Shown here piece by piece: positions 9,034-18,884 of a stretch of DNA of 64,000 bases. The stretch spans positions 20,945 to 84,944 of the forward strand of contig JAEUOU010000036.1 in assembly GCA_016790575.1 (NCBI GenBank). Direction: 5' to 3'. Origin of the DNA: Burkholderiaceae bacterium. GTDB taxonomy: Bacteria; Pseudomonadota; Gammaproteobacteria; Burkholderiales; Burkholderiaceae_C. The position numbers were made by a program, and so were the translations under genes. Under the pieces are notes generated by a model that did no database searches, was not told the origin of the DNA, and saw only the letters and a list, made by a program, of their open reading frames with translations. Position 1 is the stretch's first letter. Every line of letters starts with the position of its first letter.

Positions 9034-9675
9034 ATGTCCCAGTACCAGCCTGCCCACTTCGTCGAAGCCGACCCCGTCCGTCAGCATGCGTTGATCCGTG
9101 CCTGTCCGTTGGGCACGCTGATCACGCGCGGCGCCGACGGTGAGCCGGTGGCGGATCGGGTGCCCTTCTGGCTCGATACCCCCGAGGGCGCGCCCGTGCG
9201 CCTGCGCGCCCATGTGGCGCGGGCCAATCCGCTGTGGCGCGTCCACCCGGCCGAGCGCGACGTGCTGGTCGTGTTCCACGGGCCTGACGCCTACATCTCG
9301 CCCAACTGGTACCCCGGCAAGGCCGAGCACGGCAAGGCGGTGCCCACCTGGAACTATGCGATGGTGCAAGCCCGCGGCAGCTTGCGGGTGGTGGATGGCG
9401 ATACCGACTGGCTGCGTGCGCTGCTGGAACCACTGACCGACCATCACGAAGCCGACCAGCCCCGCCCCTGGCGCATGGCCGACGCGCCACCGGACTACCT
9501 GGCGGCGATGTTGCGTGCCGTGGTGGGGCTGGAAATCAGCGTCACGCAGCTCAGCGGCAAATTCAAGCTCAGCCAGAACCAGCCGCCGGCCAACCGCGAG
9601 GGTGTGCGTGCCGGGCTGGCCGCCAGCGCAAAACCACTGGCCGCCAGCACCCTGCACTGGATGCCACCGGACTGA
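9034..9675 (+). CDS. PaiB-like FMN-binding protein
   Basis: The 213-residue protein has the split-barrel flavin-binding pattern of the PaiB family: PLGTLIT near the N-terminus, VVFHGPDAYISPNWY, VPTWNYAMVQARG and a C-terminal LSGKFKLSQNQP. Bacillus PaiB was described as a negative regulator, but most members are better seen as FMN- or heme-binding oxidoreductases of unknown substrate. It lies between the transaminase and mmsA genes with spacings of 10 and 63 bases, so it probably belongs to the same operon. What it contributes to beta-alanine use is not evident. Confidence 0.82.
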   Translation: MSQYQPAHFVEADPVRQHALIRACPLGTLITRGADGEPVADRVPFWLDTPEGAPVRLRAHVARANPLWRVHPAERDVLVVFHGPDAYISPNWYPGKAEHGKAVPTWNYAMVQARGSLRVVDGDTDWLRALLEPLTDHHEADQPRPWRMADAPPDYLAAMLRAVVGLEISVTQLSGKFKLSQNQPPANREGVRAGLAASAKPLAASTLHWMPPD

Positions 9676-9738
9676 CGCTGACGATTTGGCCCGGCCACCC
9701 CCTTTCTATTCCGATCGTTGACATTTTTCTGATTCCTC

Positions 9739-11235
<1,497 letters not shown>

Positions 11236-11243
11236 GCCCGGAC

Positions 11244-11284
11244 GGCCCGCAGTCGGCGGCCCGACTGCCGCAGGGCCGGCTTTT
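11244..11284 (+). terminator. Rho-independent terminator after mmsA
   Basis: GCAGTCGG (11249-11256) pairs perfectly with CCGACTGC (11261-11268) around a 4-base loop. An outer GGCC/GGCC pair extends the stem, and TTTT follows at 11281-11284. Confidence 0.65.
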
Positions 11285-11310
11285 CACCTTTTGTGCGGAA
11301 AAACCGCCAA

Positions 11311-11341
11311 TACCCAGCGTAAAAAGGTCGTTTGTTGCTAT
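11311..11341 (+). repeat. Dispersed 31-bp repeat, copy 1
   Basis: Begins TACCCAGCGT and ends GCTAT, with AAAAAGGTC in the middle. It lies between the convergent mmsA and D-cysteine desulfhydrase-like genes. An extension (ACAGGACGATTCCGG) is shared loosely with the copies at 18671 and 22380. Confidence 0.7.
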
Positions 11342-11373
11342 AAAAACAGGACGATTCCGGCGCGCTTGGCGCC

Positions 11374-12411
11374 TCAGTCCGCCACCGGCGCCTGCCCCAG
11401 CACCTCCCGCGCATACGCAAACAGCGACGGCAGGCCGCCGGTGTGCAGGAACAGCACCTTCTCGCCCGGTTGGAAGTGCCCCTGGCGCGCCAGGCCGATC
11501 AGGCCGGCCATGATCTTGCCGGTGTAGACCGGGTCCAGCGGAATGGCCTCGGTGCGGGCCAGCAGTTGCACCGCCTCCACCATCTTCGCGTTCGGCACCG
11601 AGTATTTGGGCTGCCAGAAGCCGCCGACACAGGTCACGTCTTCCGGTGTGACGCTCAGGCCCAGCCCCAGCAGGTCGGCCACGGCCTGGGCTTCCTTGAT
11701 CACCAGCGGCTGCTGGTCGGCCGGGTCGCGGCTGACGCCGATGCCCACGATGGGCACGTCGATGTGGTTGCCCAGAAAACCCGCCACCAGCCCGCCGTGG
11801 GTGCCGGAGCTGCCGCTGCCCACCACCAGCCGGTCGAAGCGCAGGCCCTGGTCGAAAAACTGCTGCTGCATCTCCTGCGCACAGGCCACATAGCCCAGCC
11901 CGCCCACCGCGTTCGAGCCGCCGCCCGGAATGATGTAGCCCTTGCGGCCCTGCGCGGCCAGTTCGTCGGCCACCTGCTGCATCGCGGGCGCCATCGGGCT
12001 GCCGCCCGGCACCACGGTGATCGCCTCCACCCCCAGCAGTCGGAACATGAAGTGGTTGCCGCTGCCGTGTTCGTCATAGCTGCCGGCCACGCGCTCTTCG
12101 ATGACAAAGCGGCACTGCAGCCCTTCCTTCACGGCCGCCGCCAGCGTGATGCGGCAGTGGTTGGACTGCGGTGCGCCGCAGGTGATCAGCGTGTCCGCGC
12201 CCTGCGCCAGCGCGTCGGCCACCAGGAATTCGAGCTTGCGGGTCTTGTTGCCGCCGGGGAACAGCCCCAGCATGTCGTCACGCTTGATCCACACCTCCGG
12301 CCCGACGCCACCGGGGCAGCTGGCCGCCAACGCGGCCGAAAAGCGCGGCATCGGTTCGATGGGCGTGGTAAACGGGGTGTAGCGGCGGCGGGGAAAACGG
12401 GAAAGGTCCAT
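11374..12411 (-). CDS. D-cysteine desulfhydrase-like PLP enzyme (ACC deaminase family)
   Basis: The 345-residue fold-type II PLP protein begins [20 protein letters not shown]. It has K56 in [11 protein letters not shown] as the PLP-binding lysine, [10 protein letters not shown] for the substrate and phosphate region, and [11 protein letters not shown]-cysteine desulfhydrase and ACC deaminase share this scaffold. The family resemblance is closest to D-cysteine desulfhydrase, which makes pyruvate, sulfide and ammonia. I chose the ATG at 12411 because TTCAGGAGA lies just upstream; a longer frame reaches 12471 without such support. It may be read through from the upstream channel gene, but a large hairpin intervenes. 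Confidence 0.8.
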   Translation of the reverse strand: MDLSRFPRRRYTPFTTPIEPMPRFSAALAASCPGGVGPEVWIKRDDMLGLFPGGNKTRKLEFLVADALAQGADTLITCGAPQSNHCRITLAAAVKEGLQCRFVIEERVAGSYDEHGSGNHFMFRLLGVEAITVVPGGSPMAPAMQQVADELAAQGRKGYIIPGGGSNAVGGLGYVACAQEMQQQFFDQGLRFDRLVVGSGSSGTHGGLVAGFLGNHIDVPIVGIGVSRDPADQQPLVIKEAQAVADLLGLGLSVTPEDVTCVGGFWQPKYSVPNAKMVEAVQLLARTEAIPLDPVYTGKIMAGLIGLARQGHFQPGEKVLFLHTGGLPSLFAYAREVLGQAPVAD

Positions 12412-12471
12412 GGCGGCAAGGTCTCCTGAAGAAGGGTTGTGTAGCCTGACAGAAATCGGACCTGCTTGCAC

Positions 12472-12506
12472 GCGGGCCCGGCATCCGGACCGGCGGACGG
12501 GCCCGC
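12472..12506 (-). terminator. Strong GC hairpin after the MscS-CNBD gene
   Basis: GCGGGCCCG (12472-12480) and CGGGCCCGC (12498-12506) form a perfect 9-bp stem directly past the channel gene stop. No T tract follows on the minus strand, so it may be an mRNA-stabilising or partial terminator element. Confidence 0.45.
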
Positions 12507-12507
12507 C

Positions 12508-14010
12508 TCACGCCCCCAGCGAAAAGAAATGCCGGATGCGTTGCAGCAGGTCGCTGGCGCCGGTGTGGCCGGCTTCGGGAGAGGGTGTGGCGGATTCGGC
12601 CTGGCGCCGGCGCATGATGTCCGACACCTCCTGCGCGATGTCCGGGCGGCTTTGCAGCACCATCGCAAAGCCCGCTTTGTCCAGCCGGTAGCAGTCCACC
12701 GCCGTGGTGGCCACCACCGTGGCCTGTCGGGGCTCGCCGGTCAGCATGCCCATTTCGCCGAAACAGTCGCCGGCGCGCAGCACCGCCAGCGGCTGGCGGC
12801 CGGCGGCGGATTCGTGCAGAACCTGCGCTTCACCTTTGACAATCAGGTACAGCCAGTGGGCCACCGCGCCCTGGCGCGTCATGGTGTCGCCGGCGGCAAA
12901 CGGCGCGTGCACCAGATGGGCCGCCAGCGCCTGCTGCTCGGCGGTCGACAGGCCGGCAAACAGCGCGGTCTGGGCAATGGCGGCCAGGCGGCGCTGCAGC
13001 TCGCGCGCTTCCTGCGCGGCGTGCCAGCTTTCGTTCTCCTTGATCATGCGCTGCTCCTGCTGCGGCACGCCCAGGCGGATGCCCGCACGCGCCAGTGCCG
13101 CCAGCGCATGTTGGCGCACCGCCGAATCGGTGGGATCGTCCCGGGCCGGGTCGTCCAGCCAGTAGCGCAGGCTGTATCGGGCCCAGCCGTAGCCGAGCGC
13201 CAGCAGCACCACGGTGGGCGCCGGCTGCCGGCGCACATGGGCGATGTCGGCGTCCGCCAGCACCTGTTGCAGCACGGCGATTACCTCCGCCGGGTCGGCC
13301 TGCAATTCCAGATCGAACTCGACCGAGCGCCGCCAGGCCGGCTGGCCGTCTTCGGCCGGGCGCACGATGGCAAAGCGGTTCTTCATCAGCCAGGCGTTGG
13401 GTACCATGATTGACTCGCCGCGCGGCGTGGCCAGCTCGGTCACCCGCCAGCGCACGTCCACCACACGTCCGCTCACGCCATCGTCCACCCGCACCCAGTC
13501 GCCCACCCGCAGCGAGTTGTCCAGCTGCAGTGACACGCCGCCCAGCACATTGCCCAGCGTGTCCTGCATCGCAAAAGCCAGCACCGCGGTGATCAGCGCC
13601 GAGGTGGTGAACAGCTGCGAGGCCTCCAGCCCCGACGCGCGCAGCCACAGCAGCAGCACCAGCACGGACAGCCCGGCCACCGTGAGGTCCTGCGCAATGC
13701 GGGGCGCCGGCAAGCGCAGCAGTGGCAATATGCCGCCGAACAGCACCGTGCCGGCGATCTGCACCGCCGCCATGCCCAAGGCCAGCGTTGCAACCGTGCG
13801 CAGCGCCGGGGCCGTGGTGGTGGCCTCGCCCCACCAGGCGAGTGCGGCGAGCGCCAGCACCGCCAGTACCAGCAGGCCCCAGGCGACGCCCAGTACCCGC
13901 CGCGGGCCTCGGCGCGCCAGCCGGAAGCCCAGCGCGACCGCCGCCAGCGCCAGGGCGATGTGGGCCAGCGTCGCCAGCGGCAGCGTCAGCAGTGAGGCCG
14001 CCGGATTCAC
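12508..14010 (-). CDS. MscS-family channel with C-terminal cyclic nucleotide-binding domain
   Basis: The 500-residue protein has several hydrophobic helices in the first 170 residues. An MscS pore and beta domain follows: ALITAVLAFAMQDTLGNVLGG, LQLDNSLRVGDWVRV and IMVPNAWLMKNRF. The last 140 residues form a CNBD (LFAGLSTAEQQALAAHL ... LRAGDCFGEMGMLTGEPRQATVVA). It therefore resembles the bacterial cyclic nucleotide-gated (bCNG) branch of MscS. The start is a GTG at 14010 whose bases overlap the TGA of the upstream phosphotransferase (GTGA), which indicates translational coupling. The ligand is inferred to be cAMP or another cyclic nucleotide; a GGDEF-like gene lies upstream on the other strand. 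Confidence 0.85.
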   Translation of the reverse strand: MNPAASLLTLPLATLAHIALALAAVALGFRLARRGPRRVLGVAWGLLVLAVLALAALAWWGEATTTAPALRTVATLALGMAAVQIAGTVLFGGILPLLRLPAPRIAQDLTVAGLSVLVLLLWLRASGLEASQLFTTSALITAVLAFAMQDTLGNVLGGVSLQLDNSLRVGDWVRVDDGVSGRVVDVRWRVTELATPRGESIMVPNAWLMKNRFAIVRPAEDGQPAWRRSVEFDLELQADPAEVIAVLQQVLADADIAHVRRQPAPTVVLLALGYGWARYSLRYWLDDPARDDPTDSAVRQHALAALARAGIRLGVPQQEQRMIKENESWHAAQEARELQRRLAAIAQTALFAGLSTAEQQALAAHLVHAPFAAGDTMTRQGAVAHWLYLIVKGEAQVLHESAAGRQPLAVLRAGDCFGEMGMLTGEPRQATVVATTAVDCYRLDKAGFAMVLQSRPDIAQEVSDIMRRRQAESATPSPEAGHTGASDLLQRIRHFFSLGA

Positions 14011-15518
14011 CGTTTGGCCTTGCGGGGCGGAGCAGCCACACCCTCCAGCGCGGCCTCCAGCCGCTCGCACAGGTGGGTCAGCACCTCGATGCGGGAGAAC
14101 AGCTTGTCGTTGCTGGCCACAATGTGCCAGGGAGCGACGTCGGTGGAAGTGCGGTCCACCATGTCGCCCACGGCGCGTTCGTATTGCGGCCATTTTTCGC
14201 GGTTGCGCCAGTCTTCGTCGGTGATCTTGAAGTTCTTGTGGGGTGTGTCCTTGCGTTCCTGGAAGCGGCGCAATTGCTCTTCCGGCGATATGGCCATCCA
14301 GAACTTCACCACCACCGCGCCGGCCTGGGCGAGCTGTTCCTCGAAGGCGTTGATCTCGTCGTAGGCGCGCATCCAGTCGGCTTCACCGCAAAAGCCCTCG
14401 ACCCGCTCGACCAGCACACGGCCGTACCAGGAGCGGTCGAAGATCACCGCGTGGCCGTGACGCGGAATGTGCCGCCAGAAGCGCCACAGGTAGGGTTGGG
14501 CGCGCTCTTCCTCGCTGGGCGCCGCCACCGGCACCACCCGATAAAAGCGCGAGTCGAGTGCATGGGTGATGCGGCGGATGGTGCTGCCCTTGCCGGCCGC
14601 GTCCATGCCTTCGAACACCAGCACCACCGAGCGGTCGCGCATGCGCGGGTCACGGGTCAGACCGTTCAGCCGCGCCTGCAGTGTCTCCAGCTGCCGGTCA
14701 TAGGTCTTCTCCTTGAGCGCGCGGCTGTAGTCGAAGGACGACAGCAGCGAACGGTTGTCCAGTGGCGGTGGCGACAACGCAGCCACACCGGTACGCGCCG
14801 GGGCCAGTCCGCCCAGACGCTGCGTGATGCCGTCCAGAATGTATTGCCCCACCGTCAGCGACCGGTAGGCGGCGTCCGCACCTTCCACCACCAGCCAGGG
14901 CGCGTCGCCGGTGCTGGTTCGGCGCAACGCCTGCTCGCACACCTTGACGAAGCCGTCATAGTGCTTGAGGCGTTCCCAGTCGCCAGGGGTGACCCGCCAG
15001 GCGGTCTTGGGGTCGGACTCCAGCGTCTTGAAGCGTTGCTTCGCTGCCTTCTTGGACAGGTGAAACCACAGCTTGATGACCAGCGCCCCTTCGGCCACCA
15101 GCATGCGCTCGAACTGGCGGATGGCGCCGAGGCGGCGATCGAAGGTCGCCTTCTTTTCGGTCCCCATCACATGGGCCAGGATGGGGTCGGTATACCAGGA
15201 CCCGAACAGGATGCCGATCTTGCCTTTGGGCGGCAACACTTGCCAGAAGCGCCACATGTCCGGGCGCTGGTGCTCTTCCGGCCCCATCGGGCCGAACGCT
15301 TCGGTGCGGATGTGGCGGGGGTCCATCCATTCATTGAGCAGGTTGACCGTCTCGCCCTTGCCGGCGCCATCCACGCCATTGACCAGGATGATCACCGGAA
15401 AGCTCGCGTTTTCCAGCAGCGCGTACTGCGCCTTGAGCAGGGCCTCGCGCAGCAGGGGTTCGCGGGCCTTGTATTCCTTGCGCGCGATGGTGTGACCGAT
15501 TTCGGCGGATTCGAACAT
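14007..15518 (-). CDS. pap: Polyphosphate:AMP phosphotransferase (tandem PPK2 domains)
   Basis: At 503 residues the protein contains two PPK2 modules, each with its own P-loop: NGVDGAGKGE near residues 47-55 and EGMDAAGKGS near residue 307. Each has the lid and Arg-Trp motifs (DMWRFWQVLPPKGKIGILFGSWY; YLWRFWRHIPRHGHAVIFDRSWYGR). Two-domain class II PPK2 enzymes phosphorylate AMP to ADP with polyphosphate. In some tandem enzymes one module is less active, and here both P-loops look intact. The downstream channel gene starts within its stop codon. Confidence 0.88.
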   Translation of the reverse strand: MFESAEIGHTIARKEYKAREPLLREALLKAQYALLENASFPVIILVNGVDGAGKGETVNLLNEWMDPRHIRTEAFGPMGPEEHQRPDMWRFWQVLPPKGKIGILFGSWYTDPILAHVMGTEKKATFDRRLGAIRQFERMLVAEGALVIKLWFHLSKKAAKQRFKTLESDPKTAWRVTPGDWERLKHYDGFVKVCEQALRRTSTGDAPWLVVEGADAAYRSLTVGQYILDGITQRLGGLAPARTGVAALSPPPLDNRSLLSSFDYSRALKEKTYDRQLETLQARLNGLTRDPRMRDRSVVLVFEGMDAAGKGSTIRRITHALDSRFYRVVPVAAPSEEERAQPYLWRFWRHIPRHGHAVIFDRSWYGRVLVERVEGFCGEADWMRAYDEINAFEEQLAQAGAVVVKFWMAISPEEQLRRFQERKDTPHKNFKITDEDWRNREKWPQYERAVGDMVDRTSTDVAPWHIVASNDKLFSRIEVLTHLCERLEAALEGVAAPPRKAKR

Positions 15519-15760
15519 GACAGCAATCTCCTGACTCCGTGGGGATCAGTCCATCTTAGAACGGTGACACACCGCTGGCTAGACGCAGGTCAAGCCGTGT
15601 GCGCCCCATGGCCGGCCCCGTCCTGCCGCCCTCCGAGGGCCCGGCGACTGTGGCTTTCCTGCAACGGCTTGTCGACTTTCGCCCCACCCGGACGAACAGG
15701 GGATTGCGTATTGCGTAGCGATTGTGTTTGGGGTCACGCAACGAATCACAATCATCGGTC

Positions 15761-15779
15761 TATACTTCATTAAAGAAGT
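15761..15779 (+). promoter_or_regulatory. A+T-rich promoter-like region with ACTTC-ATTAAA-GAAGT dyad
   Basis: TATACT (15761-15766) could serve as a -10 hexamer. It overlaps an inverted repeat ACTTC (15764-15768) / GAAGT (15775-15779) ahead of the GGDEF-like gene. No good -35 hexamer is visible. The stretch 15761-15800 is clearly richer in A+T than its surroundings. Confidence 0.3.
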
Positions 15780-15800
15780 ACAAAGTACTAAAAATAATTC

Positions 15801-17555
15801 ATGGTGAAATTTCACGGTCGAAACTCGCTGCTGCGGTGGCTGGGCATGTTCACGGCCGCGCTGGTGCTGGGAGGCCTGGGCTGGACCATGATGGCCGGAT
15901 CGGGCGCCATGGGTCAGCACGGCCGACTGGATTTCATTGTGGACAGCCGTGGCGCCATGGACCGCCCCCCGGCGGTCGACTCGCCCCAATGGCAGACGGC
16001 CGGTGTCATGGTGCCGGTGCCCACGGCACCGGGGCAGCTGTGGCTGCGCTGGAGCGCTCCGCCCGTGCCGGCCGCGGGCGTTGACTACGCCTTCAGTCTC
16101 GATTTCGCCGGGATTTCCCGCTTGCAGGTGTGGGAGGCGTCACCCCAGGGCCTGGTGCCCACCGAGCGGGCGGGCGCCAGCTATCCGCGTCGACCAACGG
16201 ATTTGCCCGGGCGCATTCCCGTCGTGCGGATATTTGCCGAGGCCACCCCGACCGTGGTGGTTCTCAGTGCCCAATCCAAACTGCCGCTGGAGCTGCGCTG
16301 GCGTGCGGAGCCGGTGGTGGACTACCAGCGCTGGCTGCAAAGTGATGCGTACGCCATGGGCCTGCTGGTCGGGCTCAGCCTGCTGTCCTTGTGGCTGGTG
16401 GCCTTGCTCGGCGATATCCGTTGGGATCGGGTGCTGGCGTCGGCCCTGGCGTTGACCTCGGCGGCGTTCTGTTTCCAGCTGGTCACCCTCGGCCTGGCCC
16501 AAGAACTTCTGTGGCCCCAACACCCGGGGCTGACCGACCTGGCGCAGACCGTGTCGGTCGCGGCGCTGTATCTGGCGCTGCTGTGGCTGCTGGTGACCGT
16601 GACGGATGAGCACCCCCGCAGCCGGGCCAATTCGCTGGCGCTGTGGGCGATGATGGTGGCGTCGGTGATCGGTCTGGGCGTCGCCCATCTGTTTGGCGCG
16701 GAAGCGGCCAGTCGCACCGGCGATGGCCTGTTTGCCGTGATTATGGCCCTGGCCATCTGGACGCTGGTGGCATCGGCCCGCCGCGGCAACCGCCACAGCG
16801 CGGCGGTGGGCTGGTCGCTGGTGCCCGCCTTGGTCGGCGGCACCATCCAGGTGCTGCGGGAAAGTGGTGTGGTCGTCCACGCCCACTGGATCATGGCGTA
16901 TGCCACCCAGATCGGCGCGATCGTTACCGTGCCGCTGATGTGGACCGTCATCGCCCGCCGCGCCCGCGACCTGCGCGACGTCGCCATGCAGGCTGCCGGG
17001 GGCCAGCAGACCGACCCGCTGACCGGCCTGGTCCATGAGCGGGTCGCCCGCCTGCGCCTGGATCGCCTGGTCAGCCGCTGCAAACGCTTCAATCACCAGG
17101 GTGGACTGCTGATGATCAGCCTGCACAACCTGGACGACATCCAGGCCGAGCGCGGCCGGCAGGTGGCCGAAACCGCGCTGCTGCTGGCGGCGTCGCGGGT
17201 GCGATCCATTGTCGATTCCTGCGACACGGCGGCGCGCTGGGCGGGCACCCGTTTTGTGGTGCTGATCGAAGGCCCGATCAACGAAGACAAGCTCATCGAG
17301 ATCGCCACCCGGGTCATCGCCCACGGTCTGCGCCGCGGCAACGAAATGACCATCGGCTCACTGCTGCGTTTTCAGGTGGCCGGCTCGCTGGTGACCGGCA
17401 CGGAAACCGATACCGCCCTGTTGCTGCGCCGTGCCGGCGAGGCACTGGATTACATGCACGCCCACCCGGAGCGCAAGGCCATCCGCATCCTCAAGACCAC
17501 AGCGGATCTCGCATCGCAGACCGGGCCTTTCGACCCGGTCGCCACCAACTACTGA
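15801..17555 (+). CDS. Multi-TM sensor with a degenerate GGDEF domain
   Basis: The 584-residue protein has an N-terminal membrane segment (about 10-30) and a periplasmic beta-rich domain of about 140 residues. A set of membrane helices runs from about residue 180 to 390, as in 7TMR-DISM sensors, followed by a GGDEF fold starting at TDPLTGLVHERVARLRLDRL (about 404). The signature loop reads RWAGTRFVVL, with A481-G482-T483-R484-F485 in place of GGDEF. The metal- and substrate-binding residues are therefore missing and diguanylate cyclase activity is unlikely. A role as a c-di-GMP or GTP sensor, or a scaffold, is inferred. There is no EAL domain. Confidence 0.75.
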   Translation: MVKFHGRNSLLRWLGMFTAALVLGGLGWTMMAGSGAMGQHGRLDFIVDSRGAMDRPPAVDSPQWQTAGVMVPVPTAPGQLWLRWSAPPVPAAGVDYAFSLDFAGISRLQVWEASPQGLVPTERAGASYPRRPTDLPGRIPVVRIFAEATPTVVVLSAQSKLPLELRWRAEPVVDYQRWLQSDAYAMGLLVGLSLLSLWLVALLGDIRWDRVLASALALTSAAFCFQLVTLGLAQELLWPQHPGLTDLAQTVSVAALYLALLWLLVTVTDEHPRSRANSLALWAMMVASVIGLGVAHLFGAEAASRTGDGLFAVIMALAIWTLVASARRGNRHSAAVGWSLVPALVGGTIQVLRESGVVVHAHWIMAYATQIGAIVTVPLMWTVIARRARDLRDVAMQAAGGQQTDPLTGLVHERVARLRLDRLVSRCKRFNHQGGLLMISLHNLDDIQAERGRQVAETALLLAASRVRSIVDSCDTAARWAGTRFVVLIEGPINEDKLIEIATRVIAHGLRRGNEMTIGSLLRFQVAGSLVTGTETDTALLLRRAGEALDYMHAHPERKAIRILKTTADLASQTGPFDPVATNY

Positions 17556-17664
17556 ACCGCTGGGGCACGCGCCCCGACACCGCGCGCGCGGCGCTCGGCA
17601 CGGCCTCTTTTCGGCACCACAGCGGTGACAGCCGCCGGCGCCTGCCGCGGCGATACTTGCCCGC

Positions 17665-18600
17665 ATGACTTCTGTTGCTCCCACCCCGCCGCTGCCGCCG
17701 GGCATGACGGTGTTCCAGCGCGGCTGGCTGTCGTCCAACAACATCCTGTTCCAGGGGCAGGAAGGCGCCGCGCTGGTCGACAGCGGCTACGCCAGCCATG
17801 CCGGCCAGACCGTGGCCCTGGTGCGCCAGGCGCTGGGCGCTCAGCCGCTGCGGCGCCTGATCAACACCCACCTGCACAGCGACCATGTCGGCGGCAACGC
17901 CGCGCTGCAGGCCGCCTGGCCGGGGCTGCACACCGCCATTCCGCCCGGGCTGGCGTCCCAGGTGCGCGCCTGGGACCCGGTGGCGCTGACCTACGAACCC
18001 ACCGGCCAGGTCTGCCCGCGCTTTGCCATCGACGACGTGCTCACCCCGGGGCAGACGCTGCTGCTGGCCGGGCGCGACTGGCAGGTTCACGCCGCGCCGG
18101 GGCACGACCCGCACGCGGTGGTGCTGTTCGAGCCGCTCTCGCGCACGCTGATCTCGGCCGACGCGCTGTGGGAGCGCGGCTTTGGCGTGGTCTTTCCGGA
18201 GCTGGAAGGCGAGCAGGCCTTCGACGAGGTCGGCCAGACGCTGGACCTGATCGAAACCCTGGCCCCCGCCGTCATCGTGCCGGGCCATGGCGCGGTCTTC
18301 ACCGACCTGGCGGGTGCGCTGGCCATTGCCCGCGAGCGCCTGCACGCTTACCGCGCCGACCCGCCCCGCCACAGCCGCCACGCCGCCAAGGTGCTGCTGA
18401 AATTCAAGCTGCTGGAGTGGCAGACCCGCCCCGAAGCCGAGGTGCTGGCCTGGGCCCTCGCCACGCCGTATTTCCGCCTGATCCACAGCCGCCTGCCCGA
18501 CGCCCCCCCGCTGCCCGCCTGGACCACCGGCCTGCTCGACGACCTGGTCCGCGCCGGCGCCGCCGAACGCCAGGCCGACCTGCTGCACAACCGCGACTGA
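17665..18600 (+). CDS. MBL-fold metallo-hydrolase
   Basis: The 311-residue protein has the metal motif H69-L-H71-S-D73-H74 in NTHLHSDHVGGN. Further ligand candidates are in AAPGHDPHAVVLF, SADALWERGFG and VPGHG. The last 80 residues are helical, as in glyoxalase II-like and quorum-quenching-like hydrolases. The substrate cannot be named. It stands just left of the glcB-tail direct repeat and was probably the original neighbour of malate synthase before the ATPase-TPR cassette arrived (inference). Confidence 0.8.
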   Translation: MTSVAPTPPLPPGMTVFQRGWLSSNNILFQGQEGAALVDSGYASHAGQTVALVRQALGAQPLRRLINTHLHSDHVGGNAALQAAWPGLHTAIPPGLASQVRAWDPVALTYEPTGQVCPRFAIDDVLTPGQTLLLAGRDWQVHAAPGHDPHAVVLFEPLSRTLISADALWERGFGVVFPELEGEQAFDEVGQTLDLIETLAPAVIVPGHGAVFTDLAGALAIARERLHAYRADPPRHSRHAAKVLLKFKLLEWQTRPEAEVLAWALATPYFRLIHSRLPDAPPLPAWTTGLLDDLVRAGAAERQADLLHNRD

Positions 18601-18620
18601 GCGGGCCCCAGAAAGCACCA

Positions 18621-18638
18621 CGGCGCCCGCAGGCGCCG
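18621..18638. terminator. Hairpin terminator, left copy
   Basis: CGGCGCC-CGCA-GGCGCCG is a perfect 7-bp stem followed on the plus strand by CTTTTCTC. It lies 20 bases after the MBL gene stop. The identical 18-base sequence recurs at 22331-22348. Confidence 0.6.
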
Positions 18639-18670
18639 CTTTTCTCGAATTCTGGACTGTTTCTAGCCCC

Positions 18671-18701
18671 TACCCAGCGTCAAAAGGTCATATTTTGCTA
18701 T
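18671..18701 (+). repeat. Dispersed 31-bp repeat, copy 2
   Basis: TACCCAGCGTCAAAAGGTCA then TATTTTGCTAT. It is part of the left direct repeat, and its extension AAAAGGACTATCCGG matches the copy at 22380 more closely than the others. Confidence 0.7.
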
Positions 18702-18738
18702 CAGAAAAGGACTATCCGGTCGCCGGGGTCGCAACCGT

Positions 18739-18777
18739 TCAGGCGGCCCCGGCCTTCACCTTCAACCGCCACGCATG
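18739..18777 (-). pseudogene. Detached 3' tail of malate synthase G
   Basis: On the minus strand these bases encode [12 protein letters not shown] followed by TGA, identical in protein to the last 12 residues of the intact glcB product ending at 22448. Upstream of it the sequence no longer resembles glcB. It is a remnant created when the cassette was inserted or when the glcB end was duplicated, not a functional gene. Confidence 0.75.
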
Positions 18778-18884
18778 CTTTGTCGCAGTCCGAGCCTGGG
18801 CCCACAAAAGGTCATCCAAAGCGAGGGTACCCAAAAACCCGCAATAACGATGGCACCCGTAAAATGCGCTCCGAAAGGCAATCC

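Larger units (their letters stand above)
18621..18777. repeat. Left imperfect direct repeat (glcB 3' end and downstream spacer)
   Basis: This stretch aligns with 22331-22484 in the same orientation: an identical terminator hairpin, a variable middle, the dispersed 31-bp repeat, then the terminal codons of malate synthase. From TACCCAGCG onward I count about 16 differences in about 107 aligned bases by eye. The repeats bracket the ATPase and TPR genes exactly. Confidence 0.75.

Noticed and set aside
17625..18884. A long open frame running through the MBL gene into the ATPase
   Set aside because: The first 420 codons are Ala/Arg/Pro-rich shadow translation of the MBL gene, and the ATPase coding pattern and ribosome-binding site begin only near 18885.
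18781..18884. A possible transposon end or integrase site left of the ATPase gene
   Set aside because: No transposase, integrase, terminal inverted repeat or tRNA gene was found; the only structure is the glcB-tail direct repeat.
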